44,806 nucleotides of DNA from an uncultured Clostridia bacterium (GCA_910589115.1 CAJUSB010000013.1:1-44806); one strand, 5' to 3'; counted from the stretch's first letter, positions 24,951-34,308 are shown. Translations and numbers: made by a program. Notes: generated by a model from the sequence alone, not told the origin.

Positions 24951-25097
24951 CCCGCCCCGCCGTCGTTCTGGCGGGGCGGGCACGGCGCGGCAGCGACGGC
25001 AGCCGTACCAGTCCCGCCCGCAGGCGAAAAAAGGGGTCCAGGGGAACGAGTTCCCCTGGCGCTGTCCGCGCAGGACCGCACGCCGCGCAGGCGAAGG
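24951..25097 (+). repeat. GC-rich structured repeat, copy 1
   Basis: The region opens with a perfect 11-base hairpin (CCCGCCCCGCC at 24951-24961 with GGCGGGGCGGG at 24970-24980). At 25011-25097 lies the part shared with copy 2 at 35862-35963: GTCCCGCCCGCAGGCGAA, a 9-base stem CCAGGGGAA/TTCCCCTGG (25038-25046 and 25051-25059) with loop CGAG, then GTCCGCGCAGGACCGC. It is far richer in GC than the flanking sequence. It holds no convincing gene. Confidence 0.75.
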
Positions 25098-25285
25098 AAA
25101 CGGCAAGATTTAACGCTCGCGAGTATAACAAAGTGTTGCTTCAATGTCAGCATTCTGGGCAAAACGGCAGGTGGAAATTGATTCAAAGCAAGGGGCGGTA
25201 ACAGACCCTATATATTGTAATCCATGCCGTTTGGCTGATAAATCCCTTTTTATGGAAGCGCTCGTGCGGCTCTTAAAATTTATGC

Positions 25286-25314
25286 TAGACAAATCACACT
25301 TGTACAGTTATAAT
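25286..25314 (+). promoter_or_regulatory. Promoter of the Wadjet operon
   Basis: A -35 TAGACA (25286-25291, five of six consensus bases) and a perfect -10 TATAAT (25309-25314) are 17 bases apart. The start would be near 25321, giving a leader of about 160 bases before jetA. Confidence 0.75.
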
Positions 25315-25318
25315 TATA

Positions 25319-25366
25319 GACAGTAGCTGCCATCCGCTGATTAAAGAGGCAACTGTCCTTGTTTTT
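25319..25366 (+). promoter_or_regulatory. Hairpin with T run at the start of the jet leader
   Basis: GACAGT (25319-25324) pairs with ACTGTC (25352-25357), helped by GCC/GGC inside, and CTTGTTTTT follows. It lies at the predicted transcription start of the jet operon, so it could be an attenuator or a 5' stabilising hairpin. It could also be a weak terminator of transcripts entering from the left. Confidence 0.4.
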
Positions 25367-25482
25367 GCATAAGCGTAAGGGCGGAACAGGCAGACATACG
25401 GGATTTGGTTCATGATACCATAGCAGCAGGACCGGACAAAAACGATTCAGACATGGGATGAGCAGAAAGCGGGGGATAGTTC

Positions 25483-26964
25483 ATGTTTCAAGCCGATCTA
25501 TTGGACAGTATCCTGGAGACCCGATATCTTTCTGCGGACAATTATACCATATACCGGGCTGTCATGCGCCTGTTTTTTATAGAATATCAAAAGATGCATT
25601 ATCAGCTGGATCAGGACAGCCTTCTGGCGCTGCTGCACCAGCTGCCTTTTTTTGCAGCGTATACCGGTGAAGAGCTGACCCGTGCTTTGGAGCAGCTTGT
25701 GAAATGGAGGAACCTGACATGCATTCAGGACCCGCACAGGGTGTTAACGATTGCAGAGTTTCAAAACCGGCGGCTCCAGTACATGATGACCCCGGCGGCG
25801 CTGGAGATCGAGCGGATGACGGTGACGCTGGAAGATATGACGGTATATACGGCAGGCTTGCCGTCCGGTGTTTTCCGGCGGATCCAGGCAGACCTGCGCA
25901 GGATACCGGAACTATCCGATTTACCGCTTCGTGAGGTGGGCAGCTGGTGGCAGGACCTGCAAACCGATTTCCGCCGCCTGAGCCAGGAGCATCAGGATTA
26001 TCTGCGGGAGTTTTATGCATCGGGCGCGGAAAAGCGGATGAAAGCAGTGGATTTTGTAGTTTATAAACAAAATCTGGTCCGGTATTTACAGGCATTTATT
26101 CAAGACCTGCAGCGCAGTGCGGCACAGATCGCTGCCCAGTTGGAAAGCATGTCGCAGGGGCAGCTTTCCCAGATGCTGGATCGGGTGATGCAAAGCGAGC
26201 TGGAGATTCCCCGGCCGCAGGAGCCGGAGGGCTGGCAGGAGACACTCCGTGCACAGCATGAGGCGGTTTGGAATGCTTTATCTGAATGGTTCACCGGCCC
26301 GGAATCTGTAGCCCGGCAGGTATTGGATGTGACCAATGAGATTATCCGCCGCACCGTACAGAATGCGGCCCTCCTGGTACAGCTGGAAAATATGGGGGTC
26401 AGCAACAAGGCGGAGCTGCGGCATTATTTGACGCTTTTTGCCGGCTGCGATTCTTTGCAGGATGCGCACCGGCTGTCTGCGATGGTATTTGGCGTGCAGC
26501 AGTCCCGCCATTTTTCGGTGAATGCGGCACGGGAGACCGAACGCACCGACCTGAGCACCTACGAGGAGCCGCCTGTCCGGTATGCGCTGAACCCGCATAC
26601 CCGTACTTATAAACCGCGCATGGACCGTACCGGTTTTGCGGATAAAAGCACGGAAAAGGCTGCCCGGCGGCAGCAAGTCCTGGAAGCAGAGCGGGCACTC
26701 CGGGAGAAGGTTTTTTCTTATATCCGGGATGGGAAGCTGGACTTTGCTGCGCTGGACAAGCCGGTCACACCTGAAGTACGTTCGGTGTTTCTTTCCTGGG
26801 TCACCACAGCCGGGCTTGCAGGGGATGGGCGCGGGTATACCCAATATGGGCAATCGTACACAATGCACAGGCGCGGCGGGCAGTCCTGCCGAATGCGCTG
26901 TACCGATGGGATGCTGACAATGCCTGACTGTGTCCTGATTTTTGAGGAGGACGGATATGTATGA
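25483..26964 (+). CDS. jetA: Wadjet JetA, kleisin-like subunit (DUF2397/TIGR02677 type)
   Basis: This is the MukF/kleisin-like subunit of a Wadjet SMC complex, which recognises and cleaves closed circular plasmid DNA. The protein (493 residues) shows the DUF2397 pattern: YRAVMRLFFIEYQK near residue 27, then LTRALEQLVKWRNLTCIQDPHRVLTIAEFQNRRLQYMMTP. That pattern is a winged-helix region, and a long helical middle part follows. The length fits TIGR02677. The ATG has GGGGGA six bases upstream, and the gene overlaps jetB by eight bases. The match to the DUF2397 set points to the third Wadjet type; the type number is from memory. Confidence 0.87.
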   Translation: MFQADLLDSILETRYLSADNYTIYRAVMRLFFIEYQKMHYQLDQDSLLALLHQLPFFAAYTGEELTRALEQLVKWRNLTCIQDPHRVLTIAEFQNRRLQYMMTPAALEIERMTVTLEDMTVYTAGLPSGVFRRIQADLRRIPELSDLPLREVGSWWQDLQTDFRRLSQEHQDYLREFYASGAEKRMKAVDFVVYKQNLVRYLQAFIQDLQRSAAQIAAQLESMSQGQLSQMLDRVMQSELEIPRPQEPEGWQETLRAQHEAVWNALSEWFTGPESVARQVLDVTNEIIRRTVQNAALLVQLENMGVSNKAELRHYLTLFAGCDSLQDAHRLSAMVFGVQQSRHFSVNAARETERTDLSTYEEPPVRYALNPHTRTYKPRMDRTGFADKSTEKAARRQQVLEAERALREKVFSYIRDGKLDFAALDKPVTPEVRSVFLSWVTTAGLAGDGRGYTQYGQSYTMHRRGGQSCRMRCTDGMLTMPDCVLIFEEDGYV

Positions 26965-28117
26965 GCTGCGAAAATTGCTGGATCGTTTCTGGGTCACCCG
27001 TGAGGGCGACCCTGCGATTTATTTTGCGCTGAAACGGGCGCAGCCGGAATACCGGCGGTTCGTCAGTGAAGCGCTGGGCTGGAGCCTCATCATCAACGAA
27101 TCAGTCGTCAAGCTGGAAAAGGCGCCGCCGCGCGCCATGCCGTGGATGGGGATTGCTGCGTTCAACGCGCCATTGGATTATTGCCTGTTCTGTGCGGTAC
27201 TGCTCTGGCTGGCTGATTTGGATGACGGCGAGCAGTTCCTGCTGTCCGCACTGACCGAATCGGTCGAGGCCTATCTCGCGGAGATCCGTCCGGTTGACTG
27301 GACACGATTCACTGATCGCAAGGCGCTGGTCCGTGTCCTGCGGTATGCCGAACAGGTGGAGCTTCTGCGTGCGTATGATGGGGATAAGGAAGGCTTCGCG
27401 GGCAACCGTTTACAAGAGGTGCTGTATGAAACCACCGGGCTTTCCCGCAGCTTTCCGATGCATTTCGGGCGGGATATCCTCCATTGCCGCACGGTGGAAG
27501 ACTTCGAGGCGCTTGCGCGGGAGGGGGAACCCGCTGACCGCGGCTGGCAGCGCCGCAAGCGGGTTTATCAGCATCTGGCGCTCTGCCCGGCCCTGTATTG
27601 GTCGGAGGAAGACCGCAGTGACTATGATTATGTCAAAAACCAGCATCATGGTATCAGCGCAAATATGGAAAATTATTTGGGCGGTGAGCTTCATTTACAT
27701 AAAAACGGTGCGTTTCTGGTCTTTGGAGAGGGCGAGAGCTGCGGGATGGCGTTTCCCGGCAGCAGGGTGATGTCTGATGCGGTGCTTCTGCTGTGTACAC
27801 AACTGCGGGAAATGGTTCGGGAAGGTGTTTATCCGCGAGGATCGGATGATCGGGTCACTTTGAGCCGTCCGCAGTTCCGTCAAGAGCTGCTGCGGTGCCG
27901 TGACCGGTATGCCGCCGGGCTGGGGCAGGAGCTTCGTAAGCTTTCTCCCGACCGGTTTTGTGAGGCCATAACTACATATATGGCGGATTGGATGCTGCTG
28001 GAAGACCGTGGGGAAACCATACGGCTTTGCCCGGCAGTCGGGAAATGGTGCGGGGAATTCCCAGCCGCGTGGATAGCGAAACAGGGAGGACAAAATGAAC
28101 CGTTGGCGAATGAATAA
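26957..28117 (+). CDS. jetB: Wadjet JetB, MukE-like subunit (DUF2398/TIGR02678 type)
   Basis: The KITE/MukE-like subunit that binds the kleisin. The N-terminal part (LRKLLDRFWVTREGDPAIYFAL, then LGWSLIINESVVKLEKAPP) follows the DUF2398 pattern. YAEQVELLRAYDGD and EVLYETTGLSR come further on. The 386 residues are normal for this type and longer than JetB of type I systems. The ATG at 26957 is preferred over the upstream in-frame codon because GAGGAGG ends six bases before it. It overlaps jetA by 8 and jetC by 23 bases, so the four genes are almost certainly co-translated. Confidence 0.87.
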   Translation: MYELRKLLDRFWVTREGDPAIYFALKRAQPEYRRFVSEALGWSLIINESVVKLEKAPPRAMPWMGIAAFNAPLDYCLFCAVLLWLADLDDGEQFLLSALTESVEAYLAEIRPVDWTRFTDRKALVRVLRYAEQVELLRAYDGDKEGFAGNRLQEVLYETTGLSRSFPMHFGRDILHCRTVEDFEALAREGEPADRGWQRRKRVYQHLALCPALYWSEEDRSDYDYVKNQHHGISANMENYLGGELHLHKNGAFLVFGEGESCGMAFPGSRVMSDAVLLLCTQLREMVREGVYPRGSDDRVTLSRPQFRQELLRCRDRYAAGLGQELRKLSPDRFCEAITTYMADWMLLEDRGETIRLCPAVGKWCGEFPAAWIAKQGGQNEPLANE

Positions 28118-31100
28118 AATGGGGTTCCTGCACTTTTGGCTGTATGACCGGGAGGAGTTCCCACTGCATAACGGGCATATCCTTTTGCGGGGGAACAATG
28201 GTTCTGGCAAGTCGATCACGACCCAGAGTTTTATCCCTTTCCTGCTTGACGGCGACCGGCGGCCCGAGCGGCTGGACCCGTTTGGTTCCCGTGACCGTAA
28301 GATGGAATTCTATTTGTTGGGCGAGGACGAGCGTGAAGAATCGACCGGCTATCTGTATCTGGAATTCAAACGGGAATTGATGGAGGAATACCTGACGATT
28401 GGCGTCGGGATGCGCGCAAAACAGGGCGGCGGCTTTGAATTCTGGGGCTTTTGCCTGAACGACGGGCGGCGGATCGGGCCGGACGGGCTATGCCTGTATG
28501 AAAAGGCCGGCAACGTGCTGATGCCGCTGACGAAGCAGAAACTGTTCAACCAGATCAAGGACATGGACAGCTGTGCGGAAAAGCCGGAGAAATATAAGGA
28601 GCTGGTCAATAACCGGCTGTTCCACTTCCGGGATATCCGGCAATATGACCAGTTGGTCCAGCTGCTGATCAATGTGCGCACACCCAAGCTCTCCAAGGAT
28701 GCACTGCGCCCGTCCCGGGTGCGGAGTATCCTCAACGAATCCCTGCAGGTGCTGACGGATGAAGATCTGTCCGCAATGGCCAGTACGCTGGAGCGGATGG
28801 ATGCCCTTGAAGAGAACCTGCTGGAGCATAAGGCGATGGTGAAGGCTGCACAGATCATACAGAATGAATACCTCCGGTACAATCAGCTGGTACTGGGGCG
28901 CAAGGGAAAATCCTGGCTGGAGGCGCGCGGGGCCGCCCTGCGCACGGAGAACCGCCGGAAAGACGAGGAAACTCATCAGGGAATGCTCCGGGAACAGCTT
29001 TCTGAGCAGTCGGCGCGGATGGAACGTTCTGCGCGGCTGTTGGAGCAGGCAAAAGCCCGGCGTGCGGCGCTTGGTGAGGACGACCTTTCTGCCAAACGGG
29101 CAAGCCTGACCCAGCTGCAAGGGAAATGCGCCGCAGGAGAGCATCGTTTGGAACAGGAAATGGAGGAACTCCACCGGTTACAGCGGGAGATCGACAAGAG
29201 GGAGCTTCGCCTGCGTGAGCTGGTTCGGGAAATGGATAACAGGCGTGCTGCGGCCCGGCTGGCGCTTCAAGAGCTCAATGACGAAAATGTTTTGTTGGCG
29301 TTAGGGGCAGAACATGACGATTATCAGCGTGCATGGGCAGCAGGAAGCCGGAATGTGGATAAGGGCGCTGTGTTTGCTGCGCTTCAGCAGCGGAAAAAGC
29401 AAATTGGCGAGGTGCTGCACTGCCTGGAACAGGTCAAGCAGGCGGCGGAACACTACGAGGAGGCCTGCCGTCTGATGGAGCAGGCTGATACTGTGCGGAA
29501 CCGTGCCCGAGGAGAGCTTCGGGATGCCGAGCAGCTTGAACAAAGCGAGCGGGATCGGGTGCTGGAAGGATTTACTGCGTGGCGGTTTGCGAATACCCAG
29601 CTTTTGCTTCCAGAGGCGGATTGGCAAACGGTCCGGCGGGCATTGCAGACCTATCAGGGGCCGGCCGATTGGGGTGTGATACGTGACCGGGCGGACGACT
29701 GCGTGAGGAAGTATGAAAGCGCACTGACTGGCGGACTGCTCCGGGCCGGGCAGCGGCTGGAAGCGTTAAGTGGCGAACATGCGGAGAAACGTCAGGCGTT
29801 AGAAGCGCTCAAGGCCCAGCCGGAACCGGTCCCGCCCCGGCGCGGCGCGGTGCAGGATGCCCGTACCCAACTGCTTTTACGGGGGATACCGAGTGCAGCG
29901 TTTTATGAAACGGTGGATTTTGACCCCTCTTTGACCGAGGAAGAGCGCGACCTTTTGGAAGCCCAGTTGTCAGACGCTGGTTTGCTGGATGCCCTGCTCG
30001 TGCCGCCGGAGCATTTGGAGGATATCCGGGCACTGTTGGAAACGTATCCGGATCGGTTCCTGCTGCCGTCGGCGCCGGTGGAGCAGCCGCTGACCGGGCT
30101 TGTCCCGGTGGGTGCGTTTGCGGCGCAGGCGGCGGAGTGCCTGCGGGGTATTTCACGGTCGGACCCGGAGGCACAGACTGCGATCCTGCCGGATGGGCGT
30201 TTCCGCTGCGGCATCGTGCATGGACGGAGCCATGCGGAAGGCCCGGCCGGTTATCTTGGTGCGGAGGCACGTAAAAGGAACCGGGAGCGTCAGCTGCAAG
30301 GACTGGAAAAAGAGCTTGCCCTGTTGGATGTCCAGATAGAGGAGGCCCGCGCGGAGGAATCCCGCTGTAAGCTGGCGCTGGAATGTCTCCGAACGGAGCG
30401 CGGGCAGATGCCCTCTGCCGCAGATCTTGACCATGCGCTGGGGATTTTGCAGAATGCCGCTCGTGTGGCAGCGGATGCAGAAGCCGAGCTTGGCCGCAGG
30501 CAGGCTGCTGAGCATAGGGCTTACCAGGCAAAGGCGCGGCTGGAACAGGAGTGCCGCAGCCGGAGTGCAGGGCTGCCCTATGCCCGGGAAGCTGCCGCTT
30601 ATGAGGAAGCACTTTTGGCGGCAGAAAGCTACCAGGAACTGCTGTTGTCACTGGATGCCGCAGGGATTGAGCTGCGTGCAGCCGAGGATCGGTTGGAGGA
30701 GATCCAAGATTCGCTGGAAGAACAGCAGAACCAGACGGACTATGTCAAAAAGCGGGTAGAAGAGACCCGGAAATTATTGGAAATGGATAAGGCGCAGGCG
30801 GAGGAGGCACAAGCCTTTCTGAACCGGTCCGAGAACCGGGAGAAGGCGGAACGGTTGGAAGCGCTTGCGAAGGACATCGAGCAGCAGGACGCAGAAAACC
30901 GGGGGGCCGCCGTGCAGTGCGCCGCGCTGTACGAGCAGCTGAAAGCCTCAGAGTCCGAGCTCAAACGGGTGTCGGAATTGCTGCTGGAGCAGATGGAGTA
31001 CGAGCAGATTTCCCGTGCTTATTTTGAGGAGGAGCTGCGGCTTGGGTTTTCCGGGCTTGACCCGGAGAGCGGGCTGGAAGGTTGTGCAAAGGAAGCGGTT

Positions 31101-32138
31101 TCTCAGATCCGGCAGTCTGACCGGGAGCGTATGCCGGAGCAGCTGAATGACGTGTTGTCTAAAATTTTTCAGCAGCACAATAACAGCCTGTTCCGGTATC
31201 ATCCGGAAATCAAGACGGTTTTTGAACCGTCCGAGCGGGTGGAGCTGACGCGTCAAAGGAAATGCATTACCCTGCGGATCTCTGACCAGGAGCTTGCGCT
31301 GCCTGACGCAATCCAGGCGCTTCAGGATAAGATCCTTATGACAGCCGGGATGCTTGAGGACAGTGACCGCAGCCTGTTTGAGGAGATACTCACCGAAACG
31401 CTCAGCAATAAACTCCGTGCACGTATTTCGGAGAGCCAACGCTGGACGGCGGATATGACCAACCTGATGAAGACGTTACGGACTTCTATGGGGTTGACCT
31501 TTGAGCTGGCGTGGCGGCCCAAACGCGGGGAAAGCGAAGAAGAGCTGGATACTGCACAGCTTGTGAAGCTGCTGAATAAGGATGCCTCACTGCTGGCCTC
31601 GGAGGACAGCCAGCGGATTTCCGCGCATTTCCGGGCGAAGGTGAAACATGCGCGGGAGGAGGCCAGCGTGCAGAACCAGTCCCCCAATTATACCGACCTG
31701 ATCCGTGGGGTATTGGATTATCGGAACTGGTACGAGTTTCAGCTGTATTACCAGCGGGAGGGTGAGCTGAAAAAGGAACTCACTGACCGTGTGTTCAACC
31801 GGTTCAGCGGCGGCGAAAAGGCAATGGCAATGTATGTTCCGCTGTTTGCTGCCGTTTCGGCACAGTATCGGAAGGGCAGTGCAGACTGTCCGCTGCTGCT
31901 GGCACTTGATGAGGCGTTTGCCGGAGTAGATGACCAGAACATCGGTGCTATGTTTGAACTGGTGCGGACACTGGGATTTGACTATATTATGAATTCGCAG
32001 GCGCTTTGGGGCTGCTATGCCTGTGTGGATGATTTGGATATTGCAGAACTGCACCGGCCGTCCAATGCCCAGGTTGTTGCGATCCTGCGTTATTACTGGA
32101 ATGGTGCGGAGCGTTGTTTGGTGGAGGAAGATGTATGA
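28095..32138 (+). CDS. jetC: Wadjet JetC, SMC-like ATPase (TIGR02680 type)
   Basis: The motor of the complex, which extrudes DNA loops. The protein of 1347 residues has Walker A GNNGSGKS at residues 33-40, preceded by the family's RWRMNKMGFLHFW. Two long charged coiled-coil arms flank a central hinge-like region at about 560-720. The ABC signature RFSGGEKAMAMY is near residue 1235, and Walker B LLLALDEAFAGVDDQN is near 1267. The catalytic glutamate is present, so the ATPase should be active. The ATG lies inside jetB, with GGGAGG five bases upstream. The gene is visibly richer in GC than the polysaccharide cluster. Confidence 0.93.
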   Translation: MNRWRMNKMGFLHFWLYDREEFPLHNGHILLRGNNGSGKSITTQSFIPFLLDGDRRPERLDPFGSRDRKMEFYLLGEDEREESTGYLYLEFKRELMEEYLTIGVGMRAKQGGGFEFWGFCLNDGRRIGPDGLCLYEKAGNVLMPLTKQKLFNQIKDMDSCAEKPEKYKELVNNRLFHFRDIRQYDQLVQLLINVRTPKLSKDALRPSRVRSILNESLQVLTDEDLSAMASTLERMDALEENLLEHKAMVKAAQIIQNEYLRYNQLVLGRKGKSWLEARGAALRTENRRKDEETHQGMLREQLSEQSARMERSARLLEQAKARRAALGEDDLSAKRASLTQLQGKCAAGEHRLEQEMEELHRLQREIDKRELRLRELVREMDNRRAAARLALQELNDENVLLALGAEHDDYQRAWAAGSRNVDKGAVFAALQQRKKQIGEVLHCLEQVKQAAEHYEEACRLMEQADTVRNRARGELRDAEQLEQSERDRVLEGFTAWRFANTQLLLPEADWQTVRRALQTYQGPADWGVIRDRADDCVRKYESALTGGLLRAGQRLEALSGEHAEKRQALEALKAQPEPVPPRRGAVQDARTQLLLRGIPSAAFYETVDFDPSLTEEERDLLEAQLSDAGLLDALLVPPEHLEDIRALLETYPDRFLLPSAPVEQPLTGLVPVGAFAAQAAECLRGISRSDPEAQTAILPDGRFRCGIVHGRSHAEGPAGYLGAEARKRNRERQLQGLEKELALLDVQIEEARAEESRCKLALECLRTERGQMPSAADLDHALGILQNAARVAADAEAELGRRQAAEHRAYQAKARLEQECRSRSAGLPYAREAAAYEEALLAAESYQELLLSLDAAGIELRAAEDRLEEIQDSLEEQQNQTDYVKKRVEETRKLLEMDKAQAEEAQAFLNRSENREKAERLEALAKDIEQQDAENRGAAVQCAALYEQLKASESELKRVSELLLEQMEYEQISRAYFEEELRLGFSGLDPESGLEGCAKEAVSQIRQSDRERMPEQLNDVLSKIFQQHNNSLFRYHPEIKTVFEPSERVELTRQRKCITLRISDQELALPDAIQALQDKILMTAGMLEDSDRSLFEEILTETLSNKLRARISESQRWTADMTNLMKTLRTSMGLTFELAWRPKRGESEEELDTAQLVKLLNKDASLLASEDSQRISAHFRAKVKHAREEASVQNQSPNYTDLIRGVLDYRNWYEFQLYYQREGELKKELTDRVFNRFSGGEKAMAMYVPLFAAVSAQYRKGSADCPLLLALDEAFAGVDDQNIGAMFELVRTLGFDYIMNSQALWGCYACVDDLDIAELHRPSNAQVVAILRYYWNGAERCLVEEDV

Positions 32139-33415
32139 CAGCACGAACGCAAGAATGTGCAGAGTGGTTTCGGGAACATCCTGCATTCCACAGGCTGCTG
32201 GTGAAGCTGCGGGACAAATTCAGGCGCTACGGCTCGCCATTGGGAATGGTTTCGCTGCCCGATGCCAGCGAAGAAGAATGCGAAGCGGCCAGATTGGTAT
32301 TAGGCCGGGATTTTGTGCCGCCGCTGCAATTCCACACGATAGAATTTGAGGTGGAATTGCAGCGCAGCCAATTTGGCCGCGTCAACCTGAAGGAGGTGCT
32401 TGGGTGTTACTTCCAAGAGGAAATCAAGACTCCCCGTGAAATTCGTGAAGAAGAGGAGCAAAAATATACTGATTTGTTGGATGAGGCGAGGAAGGCTTCT
32501 CAAACTGTGCTTTGCCGTCAATGGGTGGATGCACTGGACGAGCGGCGGGCCGGTTCGGACACGCTGAAACGGGCGGCCAAGCAGAATATGGAGGATGCGC
32601 GCCATGCCCTACTCCGAGCCTGTAAGAGTATCGACCTGCTTCAGCAGCAGCGGGAAGAGCGTCTCCGGCTGGCGGTATTGAGTGCGCAGGCGGTCGGAGA
32701 CCCTCATGCGTTGGACAGAGGGACGCTGTGCGGCAGGCTTTTTCTGCACGCGCTTGCATACTGTGCGGGGAAACCGCTTCCCGCCAGCGCGGAAGAGAAG
32801 GATGCGCTATACTTCCAAAATGGGATTTTGTGCGACAGCATTTCAAGCTGCGTCACACAGGTCGGGCTGCTGCTCGGGGTGGCGGAGGAGGAACATCCCG
32901 CGTATCAGGCATTCCGCATGAGGCATGAGCCGTGTACCCTGACCCTTTCCGGCGTGTCCCGGCTGACGTGGGCACACAGCCCATCCGGCAGGGTATATCT
33001 GGTCGAAAATGAGGGGGTATTTTGTCAGCTTTGTGACCGGTCGGTACGGTTCCATTCTCCGCTGGTCTGTACCTCCGGACAGCCTTCAGTGGCAGTGCTC
33101 CGGCTGCTTGAATTGCTGGCGGCTTCGGGTACAGAACTGTTTTATTCCGGTGATTTTGATGGGAAGGGCTTGTCAATCGCCGCGCTTTTAACGGCACGCT
33201 GGCCGCAAAATGTGCATCTGTGGCATTTCTCACCCGCGGATTATGCCTGTTGCTGTTCAAAGGAATCTCTGGGAAAGAACAGCTGCGCCCTGTTGGAAGG
33301 CTGTACCGGCACTATCCTGGAAGAAACCGCGCAGGAGGTCAGCCGCTGCGGATTGGCGGGGTATCAGGAGCTTCTGCTCCCGCAGCTGGAAGCCGATTTG
33401 ACAGAGACGCCATAG
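32135..33415 (+). CDS. jetD: Wadjet JetD, TOPRIM nuclease subunit (DUF2399/TIGR02679 type)
   Basis: The nuclease subunit, related to the topoisomerase VI A subunit, that cuts the trapped circle. The key motif is FYSGDFDGKGLSIAALL near residue 337, the DxD part of the TOPRIM metal site. An acidic residue in VYLVENEG, about 50 residues earlier, is the likely TOPRIM glutamate. The 426 residues fit the DUF2399/TIGR02679 group. The ATG at 32135 overlaps the jetC stop (ATGA) and has GGAGGAAG six bases upstream. The last 52 bases overlap a gene on the other strand. All catalytic motifs of the four subunits appear intact. Confidence 0.88.
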   Translation: MTARTQECAEWFREHPAFHRLLVKLRDKFRRYGSPLGMVSLPDASEEECEAARLVLGRDFVPPLQFHTIEFEVELQRSQFGRVNLKEVLGCYFQEEIKTPREIREEEEQKYTDLLDEARKASQTVLCRQWVDALDERRAGSDTLKRAAKQNMEDARHALLRACKSIDLLQQQREERLRLAVLSAQAVGDPHALDRGTLCGRLFLHALAYCAGKPLPASAEEKDALYFQNGILCDSISSCVTQVGLLLGVAEEEHPAYQAFRMRHEPCTLTLSGVSRLTWAHSPSGRVYLVENEGVFCQLCDRSVRFHSPLVCTSGQPSVAVLRLLELLAASGTELFYSGDFDGKGLSIAALLTARWPQNVHLWHFSPADYACCCSKESLGKNSCALLEGCTGTILEETAQEVSRCGLAGYQELLLPQLEADLTETP

Positions 33416-33663
33416 TACGCAAATGCAGCTTCCATTTCCCGTATCTGCTGCGGGTCGTTTCCAAGGAGCTGGCAATCAGAGACCAGCAGCAGATCAAGCT
33501 CTCCCTGGATCGCTGCGCACATAGCTTGTGTTAAACCACTCAGCGGGAATTCTGTCCCCTGTGCCGGCAATGCCGAAGTGCCAACTACGGTGTTTGTTGG
33601 ATCGTTACCCGATATAAGTGTCTGGACCGTGTTACGATCCCTTCCATAAATCCATATCCGCAT
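33364..33663 (-). CDS. Small resolvase-like protein without catalytic serine
   Basis: A protein of 99 residues beginning MRIWIYGRDRNTVQ and continuing GLTQAMCAAIQGELDLLLVSDCQLLGNDPQQIREMEAAF... This follows the N-terminal domain of serine recombinases (YARVSTxxQ, then 'ALxxGDVLLVxxLDRLGRD'), but the active-site serine position reads Arg/Asn and the conserved Arg of DRLGR is missing. No DNA-binding domain follows. A perfect AGGAGG nine bases before the ATG supports translation. Its 3' end runs antisense over the last 52 bases of jetD. It may be a regulator or a decayed recombinase. The fold call is by eye. Confidence 0.6.
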   Translation of the reverse strand: MRIWIYGRDRNTVQTLISGNDPTNTVVGTSALPAQGTEFPLSGLTQAMCAAIQGELDLLLVSDCQLLGNDPQQIREMEAAFAYYGVSVKSASSCGSRSS

Positions 33664-34088
33664 CTGAAATTTCCTCCTGATTTTCCTGGGCCTTGTTTTG
33701 AAATTATTTTCATACGGGGGACGAGATTTTTTGTCTTGTCTGGTTAAGAAATTCCTGGTTGTTGGCCGCACTTATAATTATCAAACAAAGCTATTTTGGA
33801 CGTAAAACCGATGTTTATAAGTAGAATCAGTAGATATGTAAAGCTGTTTTTTGCCAAACGCATGGACAACTTTGTATGTGGACACCGCCACGTACAGTGA
33901 ATAATCCAGCGCACATGGGGTATAAATGTCCAGTGTCAGATGTTATTTTAGTCTCGTTATGTTATAGATAGTAAAATCCACTCAGGTATAATTATTTATA
34001 ACTATTTAGTCAGCCTAAATAAAATAGATATTATCAAAAAAAGATATTTGATATAATAAAAAATAAGTCAGACAAAGGGGGGCTCAAT
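33664..34088 (+). other. AT-rich intergenic region, no gene seen
   Basis: The leader and probable promoter of the leftward resolvase-like gene should lie at about 33664-33800; no promoter could be named with confidence. From 33900 the sequence is strongly AT-rich, with short self-complementary stretches such as TATAATTATTTATA near 33981, and leads into IS debris. No reading frame is convincing. Confidence 0.5.
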
Positions 34089-34308
34089 ATGACAAAAAGA
34101 GGAACAATTGTGCATGACTGTTGGAGTCCTTACTGGGTAGCTCTGGCAGCCAGGCACAGTTTGTGTTGCGTACATTTGGTTCGCGAGATGAACGGGTGTC
34201 ATCGAACGCACATCGGAGCAGGCATCGTGGGCAGAAAAACTGAAAGAGCTTTTTCTGGAAGTGAACGAATGCCGAAACAAAGTAATCGAGCAAGGTGAAG
34301 TATATTAA
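34089..34308 (+). pseudogene. IS66-family transposase remnant
   Basis: The first frame gives GTIVHDCWSPYW and RHSLCCVHLVREMNG, the DDE-domain signature of IS66 TnpC (VHDCWKPY...HALCNAHLLREL). At about 34198 the coding sense moves to another frame, reading WAEKLKELFLEVNECRNKVIEQGEVY up to a TAA at 34308. The fragment covers a small part of a transposase of about 500 residues and is dead by truncation and frameshift. Confidence 0.8.

Noticed and set aside
24907..25201. Several overlapping short frames downstream of rmlB
   Set aside because: They are Arg/Pro/Gly-rich translations of the GC-rich structured repeat, with no start signals.
29809..30651. 280-codon minus-strand frame inside jetC
   Set aside because: Pro/Ala-rich shadow of a GC-rich coiled-coil gene; no ribosome site and no motif.
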